A DNA stretch of 64,000 bases from contig JANQQK010000069.1 of the NCBI GenBank assembly GCA_028289375.1, positions 104,497-168,496 of the forward strand. Direction: 5' to 3'. The notes under the pieces are model-generated. The model saw only the letters and a list, made by a program, of their open reading frames with translations, ran no database searches and was not told the DNA's origin. Of the stretch, positions 34,581-43,792 are shown one piece after another. This DNA comes from Phycisphaerae bacterium. GTDB lineage: Bacteria > Planctomycetota > Phycisphaerae > UBA1845. The translations under genes and the position numbers were made by a program. Numbering within the stretch: position 1 is the stretch's first letter; each line of letters starts with the position of its first letter.

Positions 34581-36455
34581 TCAGGCGGACGCGGGTCGTG
34601 GTTTGCGGCCGAAAGCGAGCAGAATCAGCAGAAGTCCGGCAGCGCCGATCGACAACCCGACCCAGTGCGGCTGCTGGTGATGCATGCAGAGGTAGTTTCC
34701 GGCGGCCATCGCGGCGATGGCGGTGATGAGTGCGTAGGGCATCTGCGTCCAGACGTGGTCCTCGACGCGGCAACTGCAGGCGATCGACGAGAGCACGGTC
34801 GTGTCGCTGATCGGGGAGCAGTGATCGCCGAATATCGCACCGGCCAGAACACTTCCGATCGAAGCATAGAACAGTTGCAATCCCTGATCCTGCGGCAAGT
34901 CTCCAACGACCATGGCGGATACCTGGACGGCGACGGGCGTCAGAATGCCCATCGTGCCCCAGCTCGTGCCGGTGGCGAATGAGACGACGGCCGCCCCTGC
35001 GAAGATCAACAGTGGCAGCCAATCGCGGTCGAAGTCGGCGGATCGGATGTAATCTGCAGCCACAGCGCCAAGCTTGAGGTCCTTCGACGCCGATGACAGC
35101 GCCCACGCGAGGACGAGGACGACGACGGCGGGGAACATGCGCGACATGCCGTCGAGGGCGCCATCGAAGGCATCCCGGATTGAGCAGGCACCTGTGACAA
35201 AGGACAGAATGGCTGCGACGGAGAGCGAAGCGATGGCGCCGTACAGGATGGCGAGGTAGGAGTCAGACTGTTGGATGATGTTGGCGATTGTCGGTTCGAG
35301 GTCGCCGAGTGCAGCCCGGCCTGAGGCGTAGAGAATTCCGAGGGTTCCACCGACGAGCACGAGGATCGGCAGACCTGCCAGCCAGGATGACGTTGCCTTG
35401 ACTTCTTCTTCGTTATCGTTGGCAACGTCGGTGTCGATGTCGCCGTCGAGGGCTCGGGACTCGGCTTTGTGCATGGGGCCAAAGTCGCGACCGGTGATGG
35501 CGACGATGAAGACCATCCAGAGGGCGAGAATGGCGTAGAAACGGTACGGAATGCTCTGGTAGAAGGCGGTCTTGTTGTCGATTTCGGCGAGATAGGCGGG
35601 CAGGCTGTCGCCTGCCGCGGTCATGCCGTCGCGGATGAAATCAAGCTCGGCGCCGATCCACGTGCCGATGAACGCGATGGATGCGACGGGCGCGGCGGTG
35701 GAGTCGACGATGTAGGCGAGTTTGGCGCGGGAGATTTTGAGCTTGTCGAACATGGGCCGCATGGTGGGGCCGACGAGCATCGAGTTGGCGTAGTCGTCGA
35801 AGAAGACGACCATGCCGGCCAACCATGCGGAGACCTGTCCGCGTCGCGCCGTGGACGCGAATCGGGCGACGCGGTTGACCAATGCGCGGGTGCCGCCGTT
35901 CGTACCGATGACGCCGACCATGGCGCCGATGAGCAGCGTGAATACGATGATGTAGAGGTGGTCCGTGCTGAGGCTACCGTCGGAATCAACGTGCGCGATG
36001 CCGCCGAACAGGTATTTTTCGACCGCAACGCGGATGCCGGCGATGATCGAGTTCTCACCGTAATCTGCTGCATACGACATGCAGGGCAGCATCATGTAAG
36101 CCGCCATCAGAATGCCGACAGCCAGTGCGGGGACAACCTGCCGAACGATGATGGCGATGATGATCGTGACGAGCGCCGGTGCCAGCACCCAGAAGCCGTA
36201 TGACGCCGGGTCTTTCAGGATGGCCGGCGGCGTCTCGCCCGCCTCGTCGACGACATCCTCAACATGCACGTCATCGTTCGCCGGTGGTGCGTCTGACTGC
36301 GACCATGCGATACTGACACTGCAGCCCAATATCGCGCACGCAACCATCGCGGCGAGGGTATGCGTCGAGAATCTGCTCTGATGCACATGTTGTAGCACGC
36401 AGTTAGCTTGGCCCGTTGCGCGACAGCCGTCAACGGAAATCGTCGGGGTTGTCAC
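34581..36455 (-). CDS. Na+/H+ antiporter, NhaC family
   Basis: 624 residues with about 12-13 membrane helices. Family landmarks are GTNGGTRALVNRVARF, the WLAGMVVFFDDYANSMLVGP loop, and near the C-terminus the SFATGTSWGTMGILTPVAV and FGDHCSPISDTTVLSS segments. It exchanges sodium (or another ion, or an amino acid coupled to it) for protons. The first 100 residues are unusual: a signal-peptide-like helix (about 36-52) followed by an acidic periplasmic-looking stretch before the first transport helix. The start is uncertain: the GTG at 36455 is used, while another GTG at 36398 would keep the helix and shorten the leader. Confidence 0.88.
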   Translation of the reverse strand: MTTPTISVDGCRATGQANCVLQHVHQSRFSTHTLAAMVACAILGCSVSIAWSQSDAPPANDDVHVEDVVDEAGETPPAILKDPASYGFWVLAPALVTIIIAIIVRQVVPALAVGILMAAYMMLPCMSYAADYGENSIIAGIRVAVEKYLFGGIAHVDSDGSLSTDHLYIIVFTLLIGAMVGVIGTNGGTRALVNRVARFASTARRGQVSAWLAGMVVFFDDYANSMLVGPTMRPMFDKLKISRAKLAYIVDSTAAPVASIAFIGTWIGAELDFIRDGMTAAGDSLPAYLAEIDNKTAFYQSIPYRFYAILALWMVFIVAITGRDFGPMHKAESRALDGDIDTDVANDNEEEVKATSSWLAGLPILVLVGGTLGILYASGRAALGDLEPTIANIIQQSDSYLAILYGAIASLSVAAILSFVTGACSIRDAFDGALDGMSRMFPAVVVLVLAWALSSASKDLKLGAVAADYIRSADFDRDWLPLLIFAGAAVVSFATGTSWGTMGILTPVAVQVSAMVVGDLPQDQGLQLFYASIGSVLAGAIFGDHCSPISDTTVLSSIACSCRVEDHVWTQMPYALITAIAAMAAGNYLCMHHQQPHWVGLSIGAAGLLLILLAFGRKPRPASA

Positions 36456-36523
36456 GATGCGGGGTGGTGGCTACCGTCGCACGGAAGAGGTTATCACGCG
36501 GACACGTCGGGGAGTTTCGCACT

Positions 36524-37864
36524 TTGGATTTGATCGGCGCCCGTTCACTGCCCTACATGACGCGGCGGAACTACCGTTATGAGTTTATGCACCTGCTGCC
36601 GTGGGGTGTGCTGGCGGGGCTGGTGGAGGGCAACGCCTGCGCGGTCATCGTGACCAAGACGTTCGATGCCGGACCATGGCTGATGACGGCTGCGACGGCA
36701 ACGCCGATCGGGTCGCTGCTGATCGCGTCGGTCTGGGGCATGCTGGCTGCGGGGCGGCCGAAATTGAGATTGGCCACGATGTTCGGATCGGGCGTGGCGT
36801 TGTGCGTGGCGACGGTGGCGCTGATCCCTTCGTCTCCGTGGGGCGGTGTGCTGTTCGTCACGCAGATGGGCTGTGCGCAGATCTTCATGGCTGGCGTGGT
36901 GACGGTCCGCTCGTCGATGTGGAAACACAACTATCCCGGCGACGTGCGCGGGACCATCGCCGCACGGTTGCAGGCCCTGCGGATGTTGACCGGACTCGGG
37001 ACGATCACGCTTGTGTCGCTCTTGTTCGATCACGATCCTGGGCTTTATCGGTTCGTGTACCCACTTGTGGCGTTGTCCGGGCTTGTTGCGATGGTCTTGC
37101 TCCAACGCATGCACGTGCGGCACGAGCGTCGGGATCTTCGGAATGTGCAACGCATATCGAGGTCAACTCGGGCGTCGGACCACGAAATGGGCAGGCGGTA
37201 CGATCTGAATCTGTTGGTTTCTCCGAAACGCGTGCTGGCGGAGTTGACGAACGTCGTTCGCAACGATCACCGATTCGGCCGTTATCTTGGAGCGCAGATG
37301 CTGCTTGGTGCCGGTGTTCAGATGGTCGCCCCAGCACTTGTCGCCCTGCTGGCTGAGCATGTTGCGAGTTATCTGTACACGTTCCTTCTGGTGGATTTGC
37401 TGCCCAACGCGTTCCTGTTCGCGACGATCCGTCGATGGGGTAAGTTCCTCGACACCGTCGGGGTGACACGGATGCGTGTCTTTACCGGCGCTTGTGCGTC
37501 GTTCGGGCTTATCTGCGGCACCATCGCGGCTTGGTTGGTGGTGAAATCGCCCGAGTACGTGCATGTTGCGATCGGTCTGCTGGCGATCCGCGCGGTCTTT
37601 CACGGCATCCATCGCGGCGGTGGCACGCTTGCATGGAATCTGGGACACCTGCATTTCGCGACGCGCGAAAACGCCGAGGTCTACATGGGTCTGCATCAAA
37701 CGTTGACCGGCATGCGGGGGTTGACCGCACCGTTTCTCGGGACGCTCTTGTGGTCGCTGACCGGCTGGGGCGTTTGGGGCATCGCGTTCATGATGTGCCT
37801 GGGCAGTTCGGTCTGGTACTACCGACTGTGGCGAGAGGAATCGCCGGACCATCGGCCGGTCTGA
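36524..37864 (+). CDS. Major facilitator superfamily membrane protein
   Basis: 446 residues if started at the TTG at 36524, which has GGGGAG nine bases upstream; the first ATG (36557) has no RBS. About 12 membrane helices in two halves are separated by a charged central loop (about 205-250, with MHVRHERRDLRNVQ). Helix 1 is preceded by RRNYRYEFMHLLPWGVLAGLVEGN. The fold reads as an MFS transporter, but I see no substrate-specific motif, and the A-loop motif between helices 2 and 3 is weak. It is divergent from the antiporter gene and converges with the amidohydrolase gene. Confidence 0.7.
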   Translation: MDLIGARSLPYMTRRNYRYEFMHLLPWGVLAGLVEGNACAVIVTKTFDAGPWLMTAATATPIGSLLIASVWGMLAAGRPKLRLATMFGSGVALCVATVALIPSSPWGGVLFVTQMGCAQIFMAGVVTVRSSMWKHNYPGDVRGTIAARLQALRMLTGLGTITLVSLLFDHDPGLYRFVYPLVALSGLVAMVLLQRMHVRHERRDLRNVQRISRSTRASDHEMGRRYDLNLLVSPKRVLAELTNVVRNDHRFGRYLGAQMLLGAGVQMVAPALVALLAEHVASYLYTFLLVDLLPNAFLFATIRRWGKFLDTVGVTRMRVFTGACASFGLICGTIAAWLVVKSPEYVHVAIGLLAIRAVFHGIHRGGGTLAWNLGHLHFATRENAEVYMGLHQTLTGMRGLTAPFLGTLLWSLTGWGVWGIAFMMCLGSSVWYYRLWREESPDHRPV

Positions 37865-37885
37865 TCGGCATTCAAAGGCCTACGC

Positions 37886-39115
37886 TTAGGACCGCTTCAT
37901 GTCGATGCGTCGCCCGGCGACATACACCGCGATCACGCCATGTGTCGACGTCAGGATATTTTCGACCGGGTCCACCGGCCCGTCTGACGACAGCGGGATG
38001 ATCGCAAGATCGGCACGTTTGCTTGCTGTGATCGAGCCGCGATCATCGGCGCAGCCAAGCGCAGCAGCAGCCCGCAACGTCCCCAGCTGCAGCAGCAACT
38101 CCCGCGATGTGTCTTCGCGATGGCGACGCACGTGCCGCAGTTCATCGAGAATGGAGAGCGATGGATTCGATGCCAAACTGTCAGTGCCGATGCACACGTT
38201 GACGCCAGCCGGAATCAGTTGTTCGAATGGATGCGGGTCGTGTCCGAATGCAGCATGTGTTCGCGGGCAGTACGCAATATGCGTTCCTGTTTGCACCAGC
38301 AATTCGATGTCGGTGGCGTCGAGATAATTGCCATGGGCGAGCAGCGTTCGCGGGCCAAGCGCGCCGCAATTGTACAGCCACGGGATTGGACTCATCTGCG
38401 GACACCGTATGCCATCGTCCCACAGTCCAAGATCATGGAGGTAGTCCCGGAAACGACCGCCGCCTGACTCGGTGTACTCCTGTTCGTCGCGCGTCTCGCA
38501 CGCATGGATGCAAACGGGCATGTCTCCGCGTTCGGCGTGCTCGACACTCGCCTGAAATCCTTCGGCTTCGACCGTGTAGGGCGCGTGCGGTGAGATGCCG
38601 ATCGACAGCGTGTCGGTCGCGTGCGTCGTATCGATGGCTGCTTCGATGCGGTCGGCCAAGTGTCGCCGGATCCGCCCTACTGCGATCACTTCGCCGAATG
38701 ACACTACGTTCAGCGGCCCGCGATTCATGGCCGGTCGCGTGACGGTCGGACGCGCGGTGATGTCGCCGACCGTGGTGACACCCGCCGCAAGCGACTGACG
38801 CATCCCCTGATGGACCGACGAGCGCAGTTGATCGTCGTCGATCGCGAATCCGTTGGTGGCGTTTCGGAGTCGGCGGAGCCAATCGGTGAAATCCGATGTT
38901 GGCGGGACGCGGGCGTGCAGATGCGTCAGTTCAAGATGCGTATGGGCATTGACGAATCCGGGGAGGATGACCGCATCGACGAAGTCGAGCGAGGGTTGCC
39001 CGGTCACGTGCTTCGCATCGCCGACTTCGGCAATGCGATCACCATTGATCCGCACAGCGCCGTTCTTGATCGGTGGCCCATCGACCGGAACCACCCAGCG
39101 GGCCCGCAGAATCAT
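37886..39115 (-). CDS. Amidohydrolase, aminofutalosine or adenosine-type deaminase-like
   Basis: 409 residues of the metal-dependent amidohydrolase superfamily (subgroup of SAH/adenosine deaminases and atrazine chlorohydrolase). Metal ligands lie in NAHTHLEL (57-64), the ISPHAPYTV segment, CIHACET and CIGTDSLASNPS. The HLEL variant is seen in aminodeoxyfutalosine deaminases of the futalosine menaquinone pathway, which makes that a candidate, but no other mqn gene is nearby. The ATG has GGGAG nine bases upstream and lies six bases after the GNAT gene, so it is the last gene of the gatC-gatA-GNAT run. Confidence 0.78.
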   Translation of the reverse strand: MILRARWVVPVDGPPIKNGAVRINGDRIAEVGDAKHVTGQPSLDFVDAVILPGFVNAHTHLELTHLHARVPPTSDFTDWLRRLRNATNGFAIDDDQLRSSVHQGMRQSLAAGVTTVGDITARPTVTRPAMNRGPLNVVSFGEVIAVGRIRRHLADRIEAAIDTTHATDTLSIGISPHAPYTVEAEGFQASVEHAERGDMPVCIHACETRDEQEYTESGGGRFRDYLHDLGLWDDGIRCPQMSPIPWLYNCGALGPRTLLAHGNYLDATDIELLVQTGTHIAYCPRTHAAFGHDPHPFEQLIPAGVNVCIGTDSLASNPSLSILDELRHVRRHREDTSRELLLQLGTLRAAAALGCADDRGSITASKRADLAIIPLSSDGPVDPVENILTSTHGVIAVYVAGRRIDMKRS

Positions 39116-39121
39116 CCGCGA

Positions 39122-39892
39122 TCAGCTCCCGGAGCGGACGAACTCAGTCAACGTTCCGTCCGGCTCCATGCCGAGTTTTTCGAATAGAGCGACAGCCGCT
39201 GCGTCGTCCTTGGGCACGCGTGCGCCTTGGATCCGCAATGCCAATCGTCGCGACAACTTCATCGCGTGGTCCAGAAGCGCCGTGCCGACGCCCTGCCGCC
39301 GCAGTGACTCCCTGACGTAGATGTCCGTCACACAGCCAATGTCGCCGACCTCGAAGAACATGAGGTAGCCCGCCGCTTCGCCGGCCTTCTGGGCGACGAA
39401 CCCGTTCATCGAGGCGTCGTCGAGGCGACCCACGACGGCATCATGCATTTGCTTGCTCGCGGATGAATCGGCCAACCGTTCGTCTAGCACGGCGTCGAGC
39501 GCCTTCCGCATTGCCCGGGCCGGCAGGACGCGAACATCGTCGGGAATGGCGACGTCCATCCACTCGCGAACCAACATGGCGTGCTCATCGCGACGAACAA
39601 ATCCCTTGCCGGTCAGAAACGCTTCATGCGGATCCACGTCCTGGTCCATCGCCGGTGCCCAACCGTGAAACGTGAGGTTTCGCTCTGCGTAATAGGCCTC
39701 GACCGCCTGGAAGACCTGTTCGAAATCGACACCTGCCTCGATGATCACCTCGCGAAACTGGTTGGCCCGCGTCAGGTCCGGGAATTCCTCGGACGTGTAG
39801 GCGATGCCCCAATCGAGGCTCTCTGACTTGCTCAGCAGGAGGCGGTGCGCCTGCGTCGCACGCAACATGGCGGATTCGGTGCTGGTGGCCAC
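39122..39892 (-). CDS. GNAT-family N-acetyltransferase
   Basis: 256 residues from the GTG at 39892, two bases after the gatA stop. The N-terminal half (1-110) is an unrelated helical region of unknown fold. The C-terminal half carries the GNAT domain, with the acetyl-CoA pyrophosphate loop ESLRRQGVGTALLDHA following DIYV, then FEKLGMEPDGTL. The substrate is unknown. Tight spacing with gatA and with the amidohydrolase gene suggests one transcript, although a functional link with tRNA amidation is not evident. Confidence 0.82.
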   Translation of the reverse strand: MATSTESAMLRATQAHRLLLSKSESLDWGIAYTSEEFPDLTRANQFREVIIEAGVDFEQVFQAVEAYYAERNLTFHGWAPAMDQDVDPHEAFLTGKGFVRRDEHAMLVREWMDVAIPDDVRVLPARAMRKALDAVLDERLADSSASKQMHDAVVGRLDDASMNGFVAQKAGEAAGYLMFFEVGDIGCVTDIYVRESLRRQGVGTALLDHAMKLSRRLALRIQGARVPKDDAAAVALFEKLGMEPDGTLTEFVRSGS

Positions 39893-39894
39893 GG

Positions 39895-41310
39895 TTAGTT
39901 CGTTCCTGTCAGTTCCGGCGTCTTTGTGTGATGATCTGTCCGGTTTAGGTAGGTGTGGGCTGTCTGCAACAACCGCGATTCTTCGAACCACCCACCAGCC
40001 AATTGTAAGCCGACCGGCAGTCCTTTGTCATCGAAACCGCACGGGACGCTGATCGCGGGGATGCCGGCGAGATTGGCGGAAATCGTGTAGATGTCGGCGA
40101 GGTACATCTGCAGGGGATCGTTCGATTTTTCGCCGATCCTGAACGCGGTGGTCGGGGTGACCGGCGACGCGATGACATCACACTGCTGGAACGCCTGTTC
40201 GAAATCACGTTTGATCAGCGTGCGAACTTTCAGTGCCTTGAGGTAGTAGGCGTCGTAGTAGCCGCTGGAGAGGACGTACGTACCGAGCATGATGCGGCGT
40301 TTCACCTCATCGCCGAATCCTTCGCTGCGGGAGGCGGCGTAGAGGTCAATGATGTTGTCGTGGCCAACGGAGCGATGGCCGTAGTGGACGCCGTCGAATC
40401 GGGCGAGGTTGCTCGATGCCTCGGCGGTTGCGACCACATAGTAGCATGCGATGGCGTACTTCATGTGCGGCAGGTGAACATCGACGAGCGTTGCCCCCGC
40501 ATCACGGAGAGTGTCGATCGCTTCGGTGACGCGGGACTTTACCTGCGGGTCCAATCCATCGCCGAAGTATTCGGCCGGGACGCCCACGCGGAGACCTGCG
40601 ATGGGTTTTTGGAGTTCGCCTGCGTAATCGGGGACCGGTTTGTCGGCACTGGTGGAATCACGCTCGTCGTGTCCGGCGATGACGGACAGGACAGATGCGA
40701 CCGTTCGTACATCGCGGGCGAAGGGGCCGATCTGATCAAGACTGCTGCCAAACGCCACCAGTCCATACCGCGACACGCGCCCGTAGGTCGGTTTCAAACC
40801 GACGACACCGCAAAGGGCGGCCGGTTGGCGGATCGACCCGCCCGTGTCGCTGCCCAAAGCGCAGGGCACGATACCAGCCGCCACGGCAGCAGCGGATCCA
40901 CCGGATGAACCGCCGGCCACGCGATCCAGATCCCATGGATTTCGCGTCGTGCCGATCGCGCTGTGTTCGGTGCTCGAGCCCATGGCGAATTCGTCGAGGT
41001 TGGTCTTGCCGACGATCACTGCACCGGCGGCGCGGAGTTTTTCGATGACATGGGCGTCGTACGGGGGGATGAACGACGCGAGCATGCGCGAGGAGCAGGT
41101 CGTCGCGACCCCAGCGGTACAGATGTTGTCCTTGATGGCGATGGGTAGGCCAGCGAGTGGTCCCGAGGACGCGCCCCCGGCGATGCGTTCATCGACGGAG
41201 CGAGCGTCATTTAAGGCGTCGGCGTCGCGACGCGAGACAAACGCTCCGATCTTCGCGTCATGCTGTTCAATCCGGTTTGTGCATTCCCGGACCGCGTCAA
41301 CGACCGACAT
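39895..41310 (-). CDS. gatA: Asp-tRNA(Asn)/Glu-tRNA(Gln) amidotransferase subunit A
   Basis: 471 residues of the amidase-signature family. The catalytic triad is visible as K60 in PIAIKDNI, a serine of GGSSGGS (133-139) and S159 in [10 protein letters not shown]. GatA releases ammonia from glutamine, and GatB uses it to convert mischarged Glu-tRNA(Gln) or Asp-tRNA(Asn). Two bases separate it from gatC, and GNAT follows two bases later. gatB is not in the window. Confidence 0.95.
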   Translation of the reverse strand: MSVVDAVRECTNRIEQHDAKIGAFVSRRDADALNDARSVDERIAGGASSGPLAGLPIAIKDNICTAGVATTCSSRMLASFIPPYDAHVIEKLRAAGAVIVGKTNLDEFAMGSSTEHSAIGTTRNPWDLDRVAGGSSGGSAAAVAAGIVPCALGSDTGGSIRQPAALCGVVGLKPTYGRVSRYGLVAFGSSLDQIGPFARDVRTVASVLSVIAGHDERDSTSADKPVPDYAGELQKPIAGLRVGVPAEYFGDGLDPQVKSRVTEAIDTLRDAGATLVDVHLPHMKYAIACYYVVATAEASSNLARFDGVHYGHRSVGHDNIIDLYAASRSEGFGDEVKRRIMLGTYVLSSGYYDAYYLKALKVRTLIKRDFEQAFQQCDVIASPVTPTTAFRIGEKSNDPLQMYLADIYTISANLAGIPAISVPCGFDDKGLPVGLQLAGGWFEESRLLQTAHTYLNRTDHHTKTPELTGTN

Positions 41311-41312
41311 GC

Positions 41313-41618
41313 TTACGCGTCCCCTTCGTTGTCGAGAACCTTGGGCACTCTGAAGAAGCCATTCTCTGACTCTGGTGCATTCGATAGTGCAGCCGACTGC
41401 TTGATCGAGGGTCGAATTTCATCGTCGCGAAGCACATTGTTGAGTGGCAGTGCGTGGGCCGTCGGCTCGACGTCGGCAGTGTCGACCTCGCTGAGTTGAT
41501 CGACGAAGGCGACGATCTGACTCAGTTCGCCGGACATGGTGTGAATCTGGTCATCGCCCATGTGCAACCTTGCCAGATGCGCGATGTGCCGAACCAGTTC
41601 CTCATTGATTTCGCTCAT
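41313..41618 (-). CDS. gatC: Asp-tRNA(Asn)/Glu-tRNA(Gln) amidotransferase subunit C
   Basis: 101 residues from the ATG at 41618. It has the usual GatC pattern: an N-terminal helix [38 protein letters not shown], then LRDDEIRPS and the late FFRVPKVL. It stabilises GatA and clamps the GatAB complex. It is the first gene of a four-gene run and lies behind the rpmB terminator, so it needs its own promoter in the short space before 41618. Confidence 0.94.
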   Translation of the reverse strand: MSEINEELVRHIAHLARLHMGDDQIHTMSGELSQIVAFVDQLSEVDTADVEPTAHALPLNNVLRDDEIRPSIKQSAALSNAPESENGFFRVPKVLDNEGDA

Positions 41619-41649
41619 GGGCGTGCCCCCACCGCTGCGAATCCCGGGC

Positions 41650-41677
41650 AAAAAAAAGAGGCCCAGACACAGGCCTC
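41650..41677 (-). terminator. Intrinsic terminator of rpmB
   Basis: On the minus strand a 6-bp GC-rich stem (41672-41677 with 41658-41663) is followed by a run of T residues (41650-41657 as A on the plus strand). It separates rpmB from the gatCA run. Confidence 0.82.
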
Positions 41678-41702
41678 GTGCATGCAGTCGAATTGAACGA
41701 CG

Positions 41703-41984
41703 TTATTCGGCAGCGGTTGCGGCTTCCGCCTCGACGGGCGGTTTCCAATCGCGTTTGGGCGGCTTTTGAACCAGTCCCATCCGAATCGCCTTGGCCGACA
41801 CCTTGATGCGGCAGACCTTGCCGTCAACCACCGCACGGACGCGCTGGATGTTCGGCTTGAACTTGCGCTTCGTCACGCCGGTCGTTTTCTTACCGACACC
41901 ACCAAGGTACTTCGCCTTACCACGACGGGAGATCTTGCGTCCCGCACGGGTCTTCTTGCCTGTAAAGAAACATACGCGTGGCAT
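41703..41984 (-). CDS. rpmB: 50S ribosomal protein L28
   Basis: 93 residues from the ATG at 41984, preceded by GGAAGG. The start PRVCFFTGKKTRAGRKISRRGKAK and the strand RRAVVDGKVCRIKVSAKAIR-like core (VDGKVCRIKVSAKAIRMGLV) are typical of L28. The C-terminus is extended with an Ala/Glu/Pro-rich tail. Only a single Cys is near the N-terminus, so it is not the four-cysteine zinc form. A monocistronic unit with its own terminator; rpmG is not adjacent. Confidence 0.92.
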   Translation of the reverse strand: MPRVCFFTGKKTRAGRKISRRGKAKYLGGVGKKTTGVTKRKFKPNIQRVRAVVDGKVCRIKVSAKAIRMGLVQKPPKRDWKPPVEAEAATAAE

Positions 41985-42070
41985 GGTCGTCCTTCCAAAC
42001 CTCTTGATGCTGATCCGCTCAACCTGTCGAGCCACGTATGGTAGCCATCGGGCGACGGAATGCAACCCCA

Positions 42071-42110
42071 CGAAAAAACGGCAGCACCGGGGTAGGCGGC
42101 ACTGCCGTTT
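42071..42110 (-). terminator. Intrinsic terminator
   Basis: On the minus strand, a 9-bp stem (42102-42110 with 42076-42084) with a long loop is followed by TTTTTTCG. It lies 30 bases after the stop of the gene at 42140-42553 and ahead of rpmB. Confidence 0.72.
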
Positions 42111-42139
42111 CTAGGTTTAACTTCGTCTGCAGCCCGGAC

Positions 42140-42553
42140 TTAGAAACGCGGCTTGGGCGGTTCCAATTCGAAAATCGACTGCGTCTTGAGGATCGTGCGG
42201 TCAGCCGGGAACACGTGGAACGCGTGTACGTGGAATTCCCGCTCGCGCGGCTCAAAATCGATGAACGAGAATGGGACCACGCCATCATCATCGCCCCACT
42301 GGGTGAACGGCACGTACATACCGCGACGCTCAGCGTAGCGATGAAGATCGCGGTAGGTCGACGGGAACAGGTTTGGCGACATCCGCTCGACCTGGGTCGA
42401 CAGAATGTACTTCAAACCGCCCGCAAACGACTGGGTGAAATCACGTTCGCCACGGAAGCGGAAACTGTTGGCCAGCCCCGCCTTGGGCAGAATATCGCTC
42501 TGCTCGGAAACGACCTCTGCGAGGAACTGATTTCCGTGCTGTAGGGTGACCAC
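42140..42553 (-). CDS. Unknown soluble protein
   Basis: 137 residues if begun at the GTG at 42553; the frame is open further upstream but there it lies antisense to the next gene. The protein is soluble with mixed helices and strands (FLAEVVSEQSDILPK, LANSFRFRGERDFTQSFAGGLKYIL, TYRDLHRYAERRGMYVPFTQWGDD, FIDFEPREREFHVHAFHVF). There is no signal peptide or membrane helix. I recognise no family. No RBS is visible at the GTG. A terminator follows, which supports a real transcript on this strand. Confidence 0.55.
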   Translation of the reverse strand: MVTLQHGNQFLAEVVSEQSDILPKAGLANSFRFRGERDFTQSFAGGLKYILSTQVERMSPNLFPSTYRDLHRYAERRGMYVPFTQWGDDDGVVPFSFIDFEPREREFHVHAFHVFPADRTILKTQSIFELEPPKPRF

Positions 42554-42979
42554 GTGACCAAGACCGATGATCCAGACCTCGGCGCTGTATCGACGTTGCT
42601 CAGCTCGCTTGACCTGATGAATGTGGAAGAGTTCCGGGTGCAGACCCCGCTGGAACAGCGAAAAATGCAGGTCGTCTACACACTGTTGCGTTTGGCCGAC
42701 TTCGACAGACAACTCAAATACTCCAAGACAAAGGGGGAAAAACTTCGATTTCTGCGTCAACTGCGACGCATTATAAGGCCCTCCAAAGTGGATCGCCAAG
42801 GTAAAGTCAGATTCTTGACGCGGAAAGATATGCTGCATGCCTGCACTGCATCTAACTTTCGCAATATCATGACGCTAGCGTGTGCTGCCGGTGTCGTCGA
42901 ACGTTGTCATTTGAGCCGTTTCGGGCATCTGGATAAGGCAGTGAGTTTCGGCCTTGCGTTAAGAGAACTCACAGTCTAA
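42554..42979 (+). CDS. Unknown helical protein
   Basis: 141 residues from a GTG that shares the CACGTG palindrome with the start of the gene on the other strand; an AGGGTG lies seven bases upstream, and an ATG at 42617 is the alternative start. The protein is basic and helical (EQRKMQVVYTLLRLADFDRQLKY, EKLRFLRQLRRIIR, FLTRKDMLHACTA, NIMTLACAAGVVERCHL split as landmarks). Third codon positions are less GC-rich than in the neighbours. No family recognised. Confidence 0.5.
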   Translation: MTKTDDPDLGAVSTLLSSLDLMNVEEFRVQTPLEQRKMQVVYTLLRLADFDRQLKYSKTKGEKLRFLRQLRRIIRPSKVDRQGKVRFLTRKDMLHACTASNFRNIMTLACAAGVVERCHLSRFGHLDKAVSFGLALRELTV

Positions 42980-43170
42980 ACGTTGTGCACGAATTTCGAC
43001 GGCGAAACTGGCCAACCGCGCGCGGATCAGGGGCACGCCGAGGCGGCGTGTTGTGCGCATTCAGCCTGTGAGATTCGGACAATTCGGCGGACGATGACAC
43101 TCGCTGAGGGGGCGCAGACGGTGCGATTTGCGGTCGTTCACGTGGTCGGACAAATCCGTTCTGCGTCGGA

Positions 43171-43198
43171 TTGAACTGGCTGGTTTCGGGCGTATAAT
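43171..43198 (+). promoter_or_regulatory. Strong sigma70-type promoter directly before a start codon
   Basis: TTGAAC (43171-43176) and a perfect TATAAT (43193-43198) are 16 bases apart. Transcription would start near 43205, only about three bases before the ATG at 43208 and 12 before the next in-frame ATG at 43217, so the mRNA would be leaderless or nearly so. Confidence 0.75.
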
Positions 43199-43207
43199 GC
43201 CGCGCTC

Positions 43208-43642
43208 ATGTTGGCGATGCGCACCATTCGATTTCTGACTTGCGGACTGGTCGTCGCGCTGACGTCCACATCCAGTCATGCTGTATCCATTGTATTTGGA
43301 CAGGACCCGGCCTCGGTCGACGCCGCTTCTGATCCAGCGCCCGAATCGAAGGACTGCGCGAATCAGGAGGCGTCGCCAGATTCCGACTCTTCCGCGACGG
43401 ACGATGACGGCTCGGGCATGGGGTCGACCGGGTACCTGCCGCACTTGCGTGCCCACGAAACCTCGACGCTGCCGAAACTCCGTACCTGCGGGCCTGACGA
43501 AGGGTCGCTCTCGCGTGGCTACCTGCGGTTTCTGAAGCCCTGGCGGACCGCGCGTGCGATGACCATCTCACTTGTCTCAACGCGGCCGTTGGGCGTCGCC
43601 ATCCGCCCCTCGCAGCACGGTATTCACGCGCCCCCATTCTAG
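43208..43642 (+). CDS. Secreted protein of unknown function
   Basis: 144 residues. The signal peptide (from the Met at 4, RTIRFLTCGLVVALTSTSSHA) is clear. The mature part begins acidic and Ser/Asp/Glu-rich (about 28-70), then has a basic segment with two Cys in total and an Arg/Pro-rich end. No domain recognised. The start may be the ATG at 43208 or at 43217. The strong promoter immediately upstream is the best support that the gene is real. Confidence 0.55.
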   Translation: MLAMRTIRFLTCGLVVALTSTSSHAVSIVFGQDPASVDAASDPAPESKDCANQEASPDSDSSATDDDGSGMGSTGYLPHLRAHETSTLPKLRTCGPDEGSLSRGYLRFLKPWRTARAMTISLVSTRPLGVAIRPSQHGIHAPPF

Positions 43643-43792
43643 CCCCCCTTTCGCGTATCCGTTTTGACATCACGATTGACGGTCCACCACGGCGCGTTCA
43701 TTCGCCGGCGGTCGACTTTATCCCGGATTCGAATACGAGACTCGGTCTACCCTCATCGTTTGGGCAGGCCACAACTTCGGAGTTGAAGAACG

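Noticed and set aside
42983..43174. Small plus-strand frame of 63 residues before the TATAAT promoter
   Set aside because: No RBS and no protein-like composition; the region is better read as intergenic.
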